From JBIOHJ01 sp044448905 (GTDB taxonomy: Bacteria; Bacteroidota; Bacteroidia; AKYH767-A; OLB10), in assembly GCA_044448905.1 (NCBI GenBank), contig JBIOHJ010000144.1, forward strand, positions 1-7,557: a stretch of DNA of 7,557 nucleotides. The letters are read 5' to 3'. Of this stretch, positions 1 to 6,467 are shown one piece after another (position 1 is the stretch's first letter; every line of letters starts with the position of its first letter). A program made the position numbers and the translations under genes. The notes below the pieces were generated by a model. That model searched no databases, was not told where the DNA came from, and saw only the letters and a program-made list of their open reading frames with translations.

Positions 1-1252
1 CTCCTATATATATACTATCGGTATAATAAGTTGTAACATCATTACTGTCTAAATTAAAATTCATGTATTGCATACCCGATTGTGAGTAGCTTATGTTTTG
101 CGGGGCGGCAATATCCGAAACCCCCTGGCTTGCATTGCACATGGTTTCGAATTTGATTAATATGAAATTAGGAGGATTGTAATCACAAATAAACCCGCGC
201 CATGCTGATGTATCATTATCCCTGAACAGATCAAAGCCTGAAGGTGAAACCATGGATGAAGGCGCTGCGAAATACCCGGTTACGGGTGCAGGATTAAAAA
301 TATCGTTTCCGAGAACAAGCTGTTGAATTACGCTGTTTTGATTTGCAACCGACCATACATGCCATTTGGTTCCATCCAAAACTACATTTACACCTCTTGG
401 TGAACTTACCGGAACGGTAAAGGCGTGTAAAAATACCGGTGTGCCTGACATGCTGGTGCCGAAATCAATAACCGCAATTTTGTGAACGTCTTCCTGCGAT
501 ACAAAGCCTGCATATTTACCCGAAACACAATCGTAAACAATATCTATACTGCTTGCATTATTATTGGGCAGAATATTATAATAGGTAATATTTGAAACCG
601 CATTACCTAACGAGTTTCCGAATTCCCATTTACACAGGGAACTGTTAGTAACGCTCCCGGTAATTATATAAAACAGATTATTGTCTTTTACAATTTTAAT
701 TCCGCGCGGAGTACTGAAGCCGGGGTCGGTGAAGGCGGTAGTAGTATATATATTGGCAGTGATGTTAGGTCCCAAATCAAACCGTACCATTTTATTTCCT
801 GAGGCTCCCCCGTCCTGGTCGGTGGCAAACACATACCAGTTACTGCCATCTTTATATACATCAACCCCGAAAGGGCTTGCAAAACCGGCAGCGTAATTAA
901 ACATGCCGAGAGGAGCATTATCAATCGAATTACCATAATCAATTCTCCATACAATACCCAAATTTACCACTGCAAAAAAAGCATGGTAGTTTCCATTATC
1001 ATACACAACCTTAACATTTGCTACTCCATAATAACCATTGGGATTTGGAATGGTATATCCGGTAGGAATCGAGTCGAGGTCACCGGTGCAAAAATCCCAA
1101 TGATAACTTTGCCCTCCGGGCGATGTATAGCCGATATTAAACGGCACATTTGCACATGCCGTATCGGGAACATTAAAACCAATAGGGCACTGCGAATAAC
1201 TCCCGAAAGCTTTAAATAACAAAACAAAAATTACGGGCAAATACTTTTGCAT
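1..1252 (-). CDS. Secreted beta-propeller protein, N-terminal part (3' end cut by window edge)
   Basis: Reading the minus strand from the ATG at 1252 gives 417 codons with no stop before the left edge, so the C-terminus is missing. Residues 1-20 form a signal peptide (basic start, hydrophobic core, cleavage near SYS/QC), so the product is exported. Residues 21-62 are a short Ig/PKD-like segment with cysteines at 22, 33 and 55 and a HWDFCTGDLD stretch. Residues 74-370 contain about six similar units of 35-50 residues. Their recurring pattern is a SPxGv start (125, 180, 283, 335), then v-x-d-G-xx-W/Y-y-v, ending in a hydrophobic strand with FG or LG; this reads as a beta-propeller. No catalytic motif is visible. 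Such proteins in Bacteroidota are often long, adhesin-like and exported by type IX secretion through a C-terminal sorting domain, but that end is outside the window, so this is inference. I do not recognise a specific family. The open frame and signal peptide are clear; the function is unknown. Confidence 0.88.
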   Translation of the reverse strand, partial: MQKYLPVIFVLLFKAFGSYSQCPIGFNVPDTACANVPFNIGYTSPGGQSYHWDFCTGDLDSIPTGYTIPNPNGYYGVANVKVVYDNGNYHAFFAVVNLGIVWRIDYGNSIDNAPLGMFNYAAGFASPFGVDVYKDGSNWYVFATDQDGGASGNKMVRFDLGPNITANIYTTTAFTDPGFSTPRGIKIVKDNNLFYIITGSVTNSSLCKWEFGNSLGNAVSNITYYNILPNNNASSIDIVYDCVSGKYAGFVSQEDVHKIAVIDFGTSMSGTPVFLHAFTVPVSSPRGVNVVLDGTKWHVWSVANQNSVIQQLVLGNDIFNPAPVTGYFAAPSSMVSPSGFDLFRDNDTSAWRGFICDYNPPNFILIKFETMCNASQGVSDIAAPQNISYSQSGMQYMNFNLDSNDVTTYYTDSIYIG

Positions 1253-1259
1253 AAATTTG
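1252..1259 (+). promoter_or_regulatory. Candidate -7 element for rdgB
   Basis: The plus strand reads TAAATTTG, a full match to the Bacteroidota -7 consensus TAnnTTTG, 51 bp upstream of the rdgB ATG. Its first base is also the first base of the divergent gene's start codon on the other strand. No convincing -33 TTTG is seen. If both this and the opposite-strand element at 1276-1283 are used, the two genes share overlapping divergent promoters. Confidence 0.3.
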
Positions 1260-1275
1260 GTAGGTGAGGTTAAAG

Positions 1276-1283
1276 CAAAAATA
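1276..1283 (-). promoter_or_regulatory. Candidate -7 element for the secreted propeller gene
   Basis: On the minus strand this reads TATTTTTG, a full match to the Bacteroidota -7 consensus TAnnTTTG. It lies 23 bp upstream of the ATG at 1252, which would give a short leader. No clear -33 TTTG is present at the expected distance upstream, and an eight-base motif with two free positions is common in AT-rich DNA, so this is a prediction only. Confidence 0.35.
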
Positions 1284-1310
1284 ACAATAATAAAATGTGA
1301 AATATTAACT

Positions 1311-1901
1311 ATGCGACTCCTTTTTGCGTCAAACAATGTTGATAAACTGCATGAAATACGAAAAATCATGCTTTTGAGTTACGAAATTGTCTCATTAAAT
1401 GATGTGGGCTTTACTGAGGAATTACCCGAAACCGGAACTACCCTTGAAGCGAACGCCATGCAAAAAGCAAAATATGTATTTGATAAAATAAACCCCGCCT
1501 ATATCGGGGCAGGTTGTTTTGCTGATGATACGGGGCTTGAAGTGGACGCTTTAAACGGCAATCCCGGAGTGTACAGCGCACGTTATGCGGGCATGAATAA
1601 AAATGCAAATGACAATATACAGAAATTGCTCAATGAATTAAAAGGTAAGCAAAACCGCAACGCGCAATTCCGTACCGTGATTGCAGGCATCATTAATGGA
1701 AAAGAAATTTTTTGTGAAGGAGTCATTAAAGGTGAAATATTACAAGCCAAAAAAGGCGAAAACGGATTTGGCTATGACCCGGTATTTAAACCACATGGTT
1801 ACAATTGTTCGTTTGCTGAAATGACTTTAGAAGAAAAAAACAAAGTAAGCCACAGGGCAATTGCAATCGGTAAGTTTATTGAGGCATTGAGGAAATTATG
1901 A
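1311..1901 (+). CDS. rdgB: RdgB/HAM1 family non-canonical purine NTP pyrophosphatase
   Basis: This 196-residue protein is a cytoplasmic RdgB/HAM1 (Maf-Ham1 fold) enzyme. The family hydrolyses XTP, dITP and ITP to the monophosphate plus pyrophosphate, keeping deaminated purines out of DNA and RNA. The family signatures are all present: SNNxxKLxEI at 7-16 (nucleotide and phosphate contact), TLEANA at 44-49 with the metal-binding Glu46, the FADDTGLEVDALNG block at 70-83 containing the expected catalytic Asp72, the PGVYSARYAG segment at 85-94, GFGYDPVF at 152-159, and SHR at 180-182. Length is normal for the family. The frame is open upstream to a TTG at 1257, but the protein family begins at the MRLLFASNN methionine, so 1311 is chosen. 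It is followed by ddl in the same direction after 98 bp. No defects seen; highly confident. Confidence 0.97.
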   Translation: MRLLFASNNVDKLHEIRKIMLLSYEIVSLNDVGFTEELPETGTTLEANAMQKAKYVFDKINPAYIGAGCFADDTGLEVDALNGNPGVYSARYAGMNKNANDNIQKLLNELKGKQNRNAQFRTVIAGIINGKEIFCEGVIKGEILQAKKGENGFGYDPVFKPHGYNCSFAEMTLEEKNKVSHRAIAIGKFIEALRKL

Positions 1902-1938
1902 TTTGTGAATCGTGCACTGTTGAAAACTCCACTTCAGA

Positions 1939-1959
1939 CTTTAAACTTTAAACTTTAAA
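1939..1959 (+). repeat. Three tandem copies of CTTTAAA
   Basis: Three perfect copies of the 7-mer CTTTAAA occupy the gap between rdgB and ddl, with a degenerate fourth trace (TTTA) just after. The repeat sits directly upstream of the candidate ddl -7 element, and the TTTA at 1954-1957 falls near the expected -33 position. It is too short to call a mobile or palindromic element. Confidence 0.8.
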
Positions 1960-1974
1960 TTTATCCCTATTGCC

Positions 1975-1982
1975 TAATTTTG
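1975..1982 (+). promoter_or_regulatory. Candidate -7 element for the ddl fusion gene
   Basis: TAATTTTG is a full match to the Bacteroidota -7 consensus TAnnTTTG and ends 17 bp before the ATG at 2000. A TTTA (1954-1957), one base off the -33 TTTG consensus, lies 17 bp upstream, within the usual spacing range. This arrangement supports the 2000 start over the TTG at 1970, which would lie upstream of the predicted transcription start. Prediction only. Confidence 0.4.
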
Positions 1983-1999
1983 CTAACAGCAATTTAGAA

Positions 2000-4708
2000 A
2001 TGAAACTACGTATTGGAATAATTTTTGGCGGCTCATCGCGCGAGCGCGAAGTATCGTTTGCAGGCGGCAGAACAGTGTATGACAACCTCGATAAAAGTTT
2101 GTTCGAACCCGTTCCGCTTTTTGTTGACAGCTTCGGAAATTTAATTTTAATAAATTGGGAATATATTTATAAAGGCAGCATCCGCGATTTTTATCCGCCT
2201 GTTGAATTTATACCCTCCTCGGCAAACGGTTTCCAGGTTTATGCCGACAGCCTTGGCGAAATAAATTTACAGGACCAGATAAAGCTGATTAATAAAATAG
2301 GCACCCGCGTTGAACCTTCTGCCTTAACTGAATTAATTGATTTTGCTTTTTTGTGTTTGCATGGCAGTGATGGCGAAGACGGGCGCATACAGGGTTTGCT
2401 TGAGTATTATCGCCTGCCCTTTTCCGGTTCAGGAATTCTTTCATCCGCTATCGGTATGAATAAAGCTGTGCAGAAACAGCTGATGAAAAACGCGGGCTTT
2501 AACATTCCCGGCTACGTGACTATTGACCGTAACGAGTGGATAAATGCAAAGACCAAAGAATCGTTTTTTGAAAAAATAAAATCAACCATCGGTTTTCCTT
2601 TTGTCGTGAAATCTGCCAACCAGGGATCATCAATTGGTGTGAGCGTTATACGCGAAGATAGCTTACAGCAATTTATTGATGCGGTTAATAAAAGTTTTTT
2701 TGCTCATCATCTTAAAAAACAAAACTGGGACGCATTAAATTATGATGGGAAGATAGAATTCATAAAAACGCTGTGCGATATTCGCGAAGGAATCGGGATA
2801 CCTGTTAAAATAGAAAGTAAAATAATTGCCCATCCCGAAGAATTGTTTTCTGTGATTAAACAACTGTTCTCAGAAAACGAAACTGAAATTTTTATTGAAA
2901 GCATAGATGGCGAAAGCCATGTGCTGGCAGAATCATTTATTGAAGGCAAAGAGTTTTCGTGCATCGTTATTGAAAATACCGATGGCACACCGGCAGCGCT
3001 TCCGCCAACCGAAATCCGTAAAGGCGGTGAGGTTTACGACTACCAGTCGAAATACCTGCCGGGGCTTTCACGAAAAATAACTCCTATAAATTTACCGGAT
3101 GAATTGATTGAAAAAATTCGCAGCGAATGTGAACGGTTATTTTCAAATCTATTTTTTAAAGTGTATGCCCGCATTGACGGTTTTATTATCGATAGCGGAA
3201 AAATTTTTCTCAACGACCCCAACACCACTTCGGGCATGATGCCTTCTTCTTTTTTCTTTCACCAGGCTGCCGAAATCGGGTTGAATCCTTCACAGTTTAT
3301 CACTTACATAATTCGTACTTCGTTAGAAGCGCGGATCAAAGATTTTAAAACGTATTGTCATCTCCCCTATCTTCTCAGGAAGCTCGATCACCGTGTCAGC
3401 GAAAATAAATCGTCTGCAAAAACAAAAACAAAAATTGCTGTGATTATGGGCGGTTATTCAAGTGAACGCCACATCTCGGTTGAAAGCGGTAGAAATGTTT
3501 ATGAAAAGCTTTCCTCTTCCGAAAAATACGAACCTGTTCCGATCTTTCTCACTGCAAACCAGCAGCCCGCTAACGGATATTCTTTATTTCAAATCCCAAT
3601 TAATATTCTTTTGAAAGACAATGCCGATGATATCAGGGAAAAAATCGAACATTACAAAGTTCACCCGATAGTTCAAAAAATAATTGCGCAATGTGCAGGC
3701 ATCAATAAACGTTTTGCTTCAGCATCAAATCTTATTGCTCCTGTCAAAATTTCTTATGAAGAGCTGGCTAAGATGGTGGATGGGGTTTTTATTGCCCTTC
3801 ATGGTCGTCCGGGTGAAGACGGGCAGGTGCAACGTGAATTAATTAAAGTGGGGTTACCTTTTAACGGCTCTGGTACAGATTCTTCTCAAATCACAATAGA
3901 TAAATTTCAAACAACCGAAATTTTAATGAGCAATGGTTTACATGCTGCACATCACATGTTGGTGAAGGAAGATGAATGGAGGCATGATCCCTCGGCAATG
4001 GAAGAAAAAATATTAAAACAATTTCAATTTCCCTTTATTGCCAAGCCGGTTGATGACGGATGCAGTTCGGCAGTAAAAATGATTCGCAATGAAAATGATT
4101 TTCATGCTTTCGCTGAAATGATATTCCGCAAAACTCCGGAGCACGTACCGGCTGCTGCTGCGCTTTTAAAAATAAAAAAGAATGAAGAGTTTCCGCTGAA
4201 GAAATATTTTTTAGTTGAAGAATTGATTTCAAAAAACGATGCTTCGCATTTTCTTGAAGTAACAGGCGGATTGCTCACGCATTATCACGACAACGGTACC
4301 ATTGAATATGAAATCTTCGAAGCTTCAGAAGCACTTTCGGAAGGTGATGTGCTTTCGCTTGAAGAAAAATTTCTTGCCGGTGAAGGGCAAAACATAACAC
4401 CTGCCCGTTACAGTAAAGATCCACGCCTGAACCGTTTCATTTCAGACAAGGTAAGATTGGAACTGGAAAAAGCAGCACGTTTATTAAAAATTGAAGGCTA
4501 TGCACGGGTAGATGCTTTTGTAAGAATAAAAAACGATGATTTGGTGGAAGTGGTTTTTATCGAAATCAACTCCTTGCCGGGGATGACACCTGCCACCTGC
4601 ATTTTCCACCAGGCTGCACTGGCAAATTACAAACCTTTTGATTTCATTGACCGCATCCTTGATTTCGGATTTCAACGAAAACAAAAAGGGAGAAGTATCA
4701 AAAAATAA
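2000..4708 (+). CDS. ddl: Tandem fused D-alanine--D-alanine ligase (two Ddl-like ATP-grasp halves)
   Basis: This 902-residue protein is two full Ddl-like units joined head to tail; a normal Ddl has about 300-370 residues. Ddl joins two D-alanines with ATP in the cytoplasm for peptidoglycan precursors. Half one (about 3-455) has GGSSRERE at 10-17 with Glu15, LHGSDGEDG at 120-128, Lys155, Lys204, GSSIG at 209-213, Glu311 and Glu318, YDYQSKY at 346-352, and ARID at 390-393. Its metal loop reads NDPNTTSGM (405-413) where E. coli DdlB has LEANTSPGM. Half two (about 477-890) has GGYSSER at 484-490, ALHGRPGEDG at 599-608, Lys635, Lys682, DDGCSSAV at 685-692, EEKF at 788-791, ARVD at 835-838 and the intact metal loop EINSLPGMT at 855-863. 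Both halves share EPVP, FHQAA and a similar long insert before the HG motif, which supports an internal duplication. Start chosen at the ATG preceding KLRIGIIFGG; an in-frame TTG at 1970 would add ten unlikely residues. Family assignment is certain; which half is active, and on what substrate, is not known. Confidence 0.93.
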   Translation: MKLRIGIIFGGSSREREVSFAGGRTVYDNLDKSLFEPVPLFVDSFGNLILINWEYIYKGSIRDFYPPVEFIPSSANGFQVYADSLGEINLQDQIKLINKIGTRVEPSALTELIDFAFLCLHGSDGEDGRIQGLLEYYRLPFSGSGILSSAIGMNKAVQKQLMKNAGFNIPGYVTIDRNEWINAKTKESFFEKIKSTIGFPFVVKSANQGSSIGVSVIREDSLQQFIDAVNKSFFAHHLKKQNWDALNYDGKIEFIKTLCDIREGIGIPVKIESKIIAHPEELFSVIKQLFSENETEIFIESIDGESHVLAESFIEGKEFSCIVIENTDGTPAALPPTEIRKGGEVYDYQSKYLPGLSRKITPINLPDELIEKIRSECERLFSNLFFKVYARIDGFIIDSGKIFLNDPNTTSGMMPSSFFFHQAAEIGLNPSQFITYIIRTSLEARIKDFKTYCHLPYLLRKLDHRVSENKSSAKTKTKIAVIMGGYSSERHISVESGRNVYEKLSSSEKYEPVPIFLTANQQPANGYSLFQIPINILLKDNADDIREKIEHYKVHPIVQKIIAQCAGINKRFASASNLIAPVKISYEELAKMVDGVFIALHGRPGEDGQVQRELIKVGLPFNGSGTDSSQITIDKFQTTEILMSNGLHAAHHMLVKEDEWRHDPSAMEEKILKQFQFPFIAKPVDDGCSSAVKMIRNENDFHAFAEMIFRKTPEHVPAAAALLKIKKNEEFPLKKYFLVEELISKNDASHFLEVTGGLLTHYHDNGTIEYEIFEASEALSEGDVLSLEEKFLAGEGQNITPARYSKDPRLNRFISDKVRLELEKAARLLKIEGYARVDAFVRIKNDDLVEVVFIEINSLPGMTPATCIFHQAALANYKPFDFIDRILDFGFQRKQKGRSIKK

Positions 4709-4734
4709 AGTTCAACTTACCTTACCGTTGAACT
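4709..4734. terminator. Hairpin between convergent genes, probable bidirectional terminator
   Basis: AGTTCAAC at 4709-4716 and GTTGAACT at 4727-4734 form a perfect 8-bp stem around a 10-base loop. It starts right after the ligase stop codon and ends 7 bp before the end of the convergent protease gene. On the minus strand the stem is followed by a T-rich run (TTATTTTTT), as in an intrinsic terminator, so it should work best for the protease transcript. On the plus strand the following sequence is less T-rich. Confidence 0.6.
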
Positions 4735-4741
4735 ATCATAC

Positions 4742-6352
4742 TTATTTCTCCGCAATTTTCAATTTATCAAAAGTATTGTTCTGAATAGACTCAATAGTTT
4801 TTTGAAAGATAGTATTTATGTCATTAATTATCCAAAAATAAGCATCGGTATTCCTGAATAAGTCGCGGGCAACTAACGCCTTGAGCTGGGTTTGAATAAG
4901 CAAAGAAGAAATTTTCCATCCCTCTTCATCTTTTTTTACTTCTTTCTTTTCAGCGAAAGCAAAGAATTCATCCATAAATTTCTGGTCAGTGACAAAATTT
5001 TCTTTGAAAGCCGAAATGTTTGTATAAGCAGCTGTTAGTTTGCTTCGATTTTTGTCTACATATATAAGTATAAATTCATTAAGAATCCCTTTCCGCTGCA
5101 GGTCACGATAATAGTTGCTGAAAATAGTTGTATCAAGCGGAACAAAAACATCAGGCATAATTCCTCCTCCGCCATAAACCGTACGCCTTGCATTGGTAAA
5201 GTATTTTAATGAATCGCTGAAGTGGATGCTGTCGGCACTGAACAATTCACCTTTCTCCCTCCGATTACTGATATCAAGATCGTAATCTTCATCGCCTTTC
5301 TCGTACGATTTCTGAATACATCTTCCTGACGGAGTATAATAGCGCGCCACAGTTAACCTCACAGCGGAACCATCAGGCAAAGGAAAAGGTTTTTGCACCA
5401 ACCCTTTCGCAAACGATCTTCTCCCTACTATTAATCCTCGGTCCCAGTCCTGAACAGCACCCGAAACAATTTCGCTTGCTGAAGCCGAGTATTCATCAAT
5501 CATAATGGCTAATTTTCCTTTCTCCCACCCACCGGTTGCCGTTGAAAAAGATTCCTGCCTTGGCTGGTGAATCCCTTCGGTATAAACAATTCTTTTTCTA
5601 TCAGTAAGAAACTCATCAGCAAGTTCAATGGCGCGATTGAGGTAACCACCACCGTTATTCGTTAAATCAAGCACCAGGCTTTTCATTCCTTCATCTTTCA
5701 GTTTTTTTAATGCTTCGCGGAATTCATCCACCGTTGTATCCGCAAACCGGCTTACTTTAATATAGCCCACTTCAGGGGTTATCATGTGTGATGCATCCAC
5801 ACTATAAAGAGGAATTTTATCGCGTGTAATTGTAAAATCAATCAGCTCCGGTTCACCTCTGCGGAATATGCCCACCGTTACTTTAGTTCCTTTATCACCA
5901 CGAAGCTTTTTCAACACCATGTTATTAGTGATTTTTATCCCCGCAACAACGGTATCCTCAATTTTTACAATCCGGTCACCGGCAAGTATGCCCACTTTCT
6001 CAGAAGGGCCTCCGCTGATAGTGTTAGTCACAAGAATGGTATCTTCCAGAATATTAAACTGGATTCCGACACCTTCAAATTTTCCAACAAGCGGTTCGTT
6101 GGCATCTTTCAGCTCATCAGCCGGAATATACACAGAATGCGGATCTAAATCCTGCAACACAGCACGTATGGCATCATCAGTAATTCTTTTTTCACTTACC
6201 GTATCCACATAGGCATACTGAATCATTTGCAGCAATGCATCAAATTTCTGGCTTTGCTTATTTTGTGCTTCAACACTTATCGGTACTAATATTAACGTTA
6301 TTGCGATAACAACAAAAAGCCTTGAAGCAACCATTATTAAAATCTTTTTCAT
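4742..6352 (-). CDS. ctpA: S41 family C-terminal processing peptidase (PDZ protease)
   Basis: This 536-residue protein is an exported serine protease of the S41/CtpA/Tsp family, which degrades or trims envelope proteins from their C-termini. Residues 1-29 form a signal peptide ending VEA, placing it in the periplasm. An N-terminal helical region with the family LDPHSVY motif (69-75) precedes a PDZ domain at about 93-170 (GVGIQF, GGPSEKVGILAGDRI). The protease core spans roughly 180-405. The Ser-Lys dyad aligns with E. coli Tsp: Ser291 in SASASE and Lys316 in FAKG, 25 residues apart as in Tsp Ser430/Lys455, with Asp302 matching Asp441. NNGGGYLN at 232-239 is the usual glycine-rich segment. Residues 405-536 form a charged, mostly helical extension whose function I cannot assign. 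Start: the ATG at 6352 gives the complete signal peptide. It is convergent with the ligase gene and 115 bp downstream of the next minus-strand gene. An imperfect -7 element (TTACTTTG, 6372-6379) lies 19 bp upstream. Family certain; symbol is by family, substrate unknown. Confidence 0.94.
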   Translation of the reverse strand: MKKILIMVASRLFVVIAITLILVPISVEAQNKQSQKFDALLQMIQYAYVDTVSEKRITDDAIRAVLQDLDPHSVYIPADELKDANEPLVGKFEGVGIQFNILEDTILVTNTISGGPSEKVGILAGDRIVKIEDTVVAGIKITNNMVLKKLRGDKGTKVTVGIFRRGEPELIDFTITRDKIPLYSVDASHMITPEVGYIKVSRFADTTVDEFREALKKLKDEGMKSLVLDLTNNGGGYLNRAIELADEFLTDRKRIVYTEGIHQPRQESFSTATGGWEKGKLAIMIDEYSASASEIVSGAVQDWDRGLIVGRRSFAKGLVQKPFPLPDGSAVRLTVARYYTPSGRCIQKSYEKGDEDYDLDISNRREKGELFSADSIHFSDSLKYFTNARRTVYGGGGIMPDVFVPLDTTIFSNYYRDLQRKGILNEFILIYVDKNRSKLTAAYTNISAFKENFVTDQKFMDEFFAFAEKKEVKKDEEGWKISSLLIQTQLKALVARDLFRNTDAYFWIINDINTIFQKTIESIQNNTFDKLKIAEK

Positions 6353-6467
6353 ATCAATAAATTATTTATCTCAAAGTAACGAAATTTTCCTACGGTAATT
6401 ATGAATTTTAAATAAGTTTAAACACATGTTAATGTGAAGAAATTAAATCTGAGAAACCATCCATGCT
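6353..6467. other. Intergenic spacer upstream of the S41 protease
   Basis: This 115-bp AT-rich gap separates two minus-strand genes. A small hairpin, CACAT-GTTA-ATGTG (6423-6436), lies about 31 bp after the stop of the upstream gene and is followed on the minus strand by TTTAAACTTATTT, so it may be a weak terminator. TTACTTTG (minus strand, 6372-6379) is one mismatch from TAnnTTTG and may be the protease promoter. Both are weak signals. Confidence 0.3.

Noticed and set aside
5..14. TATATATATA run near the left edge as a promoter or repeat
   Set aside because: It is within the open coding frame (codons for Ile and Tyr) and no gene starts next to it.
688..1227. Open frames on both strands inside the secreted protein gene (681-896, 688-954, 983-1219, 1021-1227)
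   Set aside because: They are out of frame with a continuous 417-codon reading frame that has a signal peptide and regular repeats; their own products show no domain or motif.
1187..1252. Lipoprotein signal at the SYSQC of the secreted protein
   Set aside because: The residue before the cysteine is Gln, which does not fit a lipobox; an ordinary signal peptidase I site is more likely.
1257..1310. TTG start giving an 18-residue extension of RdgB
   Set aside because: The extension lacks similarity to the family, which begins at MRLLFASNN, and it would overlap the divergent promoter region.
1970..1999. TTG start giving a 10-residue extension of the ligase
   Set aside because: E. coli-type Ddl numbering fits exactly from the ATG at 2000 (Glu15 coincides), and a candidate -7 promoter element lies inside the extension.
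5868..6212. 114-codon plus-strand open frame opposite the PDZ region of the protease
   Set aside because: Its product is low-complexity Ser/Pro/Thr text typical of an antisense shadow, and the opposite strand encodes conserved PDZ and S41 sequence.
2000..6352. A cell-wall cluster linking the ligase and the S41 protease
   Set aside because: The genes are convergent, separated by a terminator, and act in different compartments; the adjacency alone does not support a joint function.
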